Part shown: piece after piece, positions 63,986 through 64,000 of the stretch
Numbering within the stretch: the stretch's first letter is position 1
How the letters are laid out: the number at the start of each line of letters is the position of its first letter
Assembly (NCBI RefSeq): GCF_027213945.1
Contig: NZ_JAPWGW010000001.1
Location: 806,001 to 870,000, forward strand
DNA: 64,000 bases
Source: Henriciella marina
GTDB lineage: Bacteria > Pseudomonadota > Alphaproteobacteria > Caulobacterales > Hyphomonadaceae
Reading direction: 5' to 3'
Position numbers and translations under genes: made by a program
Notes under the pieces: model-generated
The model's database searches: none
What the model saw: the letters and a program-made list of their open reading frames with translations, nothing else
Told to the model about the DNA's origin: nothing

Positions 63986-64000
63986 CAGTTCGCGGATGCC

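Noticed and set aside
1-64000. Mobile element, prophage, CRISPR array or attachment site
   Set aside because: No transposase, integrase, phage or Cas proteins and no regular spaced repeats were seen; the tRNA-Ala 3' end is not duplicated nearby.

Overview
The window reads as a chromosomal segment of a GC-rich alphaproteobacterium, most likely of the Caulobacterales/Hyphomonadaceae type. The clues are the gene orders (cmk-rpsA-ihfB; rimP-nusA-ylxR-infB-rbfA-truB-rpsO-pnp; tsaB-rimI-fur-miaB-phoH-ybeY-corC-lnt-metK-trmB), alphaproteobacterial families such as TIGR02300 and DUF1150, a class II (CP4-like) AroA, and a wealth of secreted S9 peptidases and SDR/nitroreductase enzymes. The genus is inference. 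I see no insertion sequence, prophage, CRISPR array, rRNA or plasmid function. Coding density is very high: no stretch longer than 300 bases lacks a gene, the longest gaps being about 30480-30731, 44426-44649 and 14696-14898.

Layout. 1-4123 is a metal (probably zinc) module: a ZIP-type transporter cut by the left edge diverges from a DUF2796/ZrgA-like lipoprotein, a MacB/LolD-type ABC ATPase, an FtsX-type permease and a DUF3299 lipoprotein, with a Zur-like palindrome in the shared promoter. 4206-13849 holds mscL, then the conserved ihfB-rpsA-cmk block, separated from aroA by an accessory insertion (Cds1-like cysteine desulfhydrase, macrodomain protein, S9 peptidase), followed by the TIGR02300 gene and tRNA-Ala(GGC). 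14018-20484 carries a flavodoxin-reductase-like protein, DUF1150, a second S9 peptidase, a 2-hydroxyacid dehydrogenase, an SH3 protein, and fabA directly followed by fabI. 20537-27787 is accessory: a TolB-like beta-propeller protein, an Lrp regulator, four small redox enzymes, and two secreted CAP-domain paralogues flanking uridine kinase.

28002-42822 is the translation/RNA block on the minus strand (rimP, nusA, ylxR/L7Ae, infB, rbfA, truB, rpsO, pnp). It is interrupted by accessory genes: a YcxB-like protein, DUF2200, a BON-MscS channel, MntP, an SdpR/SdpI-like pair and a spermidine-synthase-like protein. 42945-48183 contains a TonB-domain secreted protein, cspA, and trmB overlapping head-to-head with a large membrane protein, then metK. 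48254-55632 is the conserved lnt/corC/ybeY/phoH/miaB/fur/rimI/tsaB run. 55648-63985 holds a RutE-like nitroreductase, NfuA, two little-known membrane proteins, a tiny overlapping gene pair, a lipase-like hydrolase, an HCCA-isomerase-like protein, a feruloyl-CoA-synthase-like ligase, TrmO and an unrecognised 141-residue protein.

No single spectacular novel system stands out. The best leads are the Zur-linked ABC/lipoprotein module, the SdpR/SdpI-like pair with a perfect 12-base operator, the paired CAP proteins, the TonB-domain protein with a cleavable signal, three ten-base-phased repeats in a promoter, and a 40-residue overlapping membrane protein gene.
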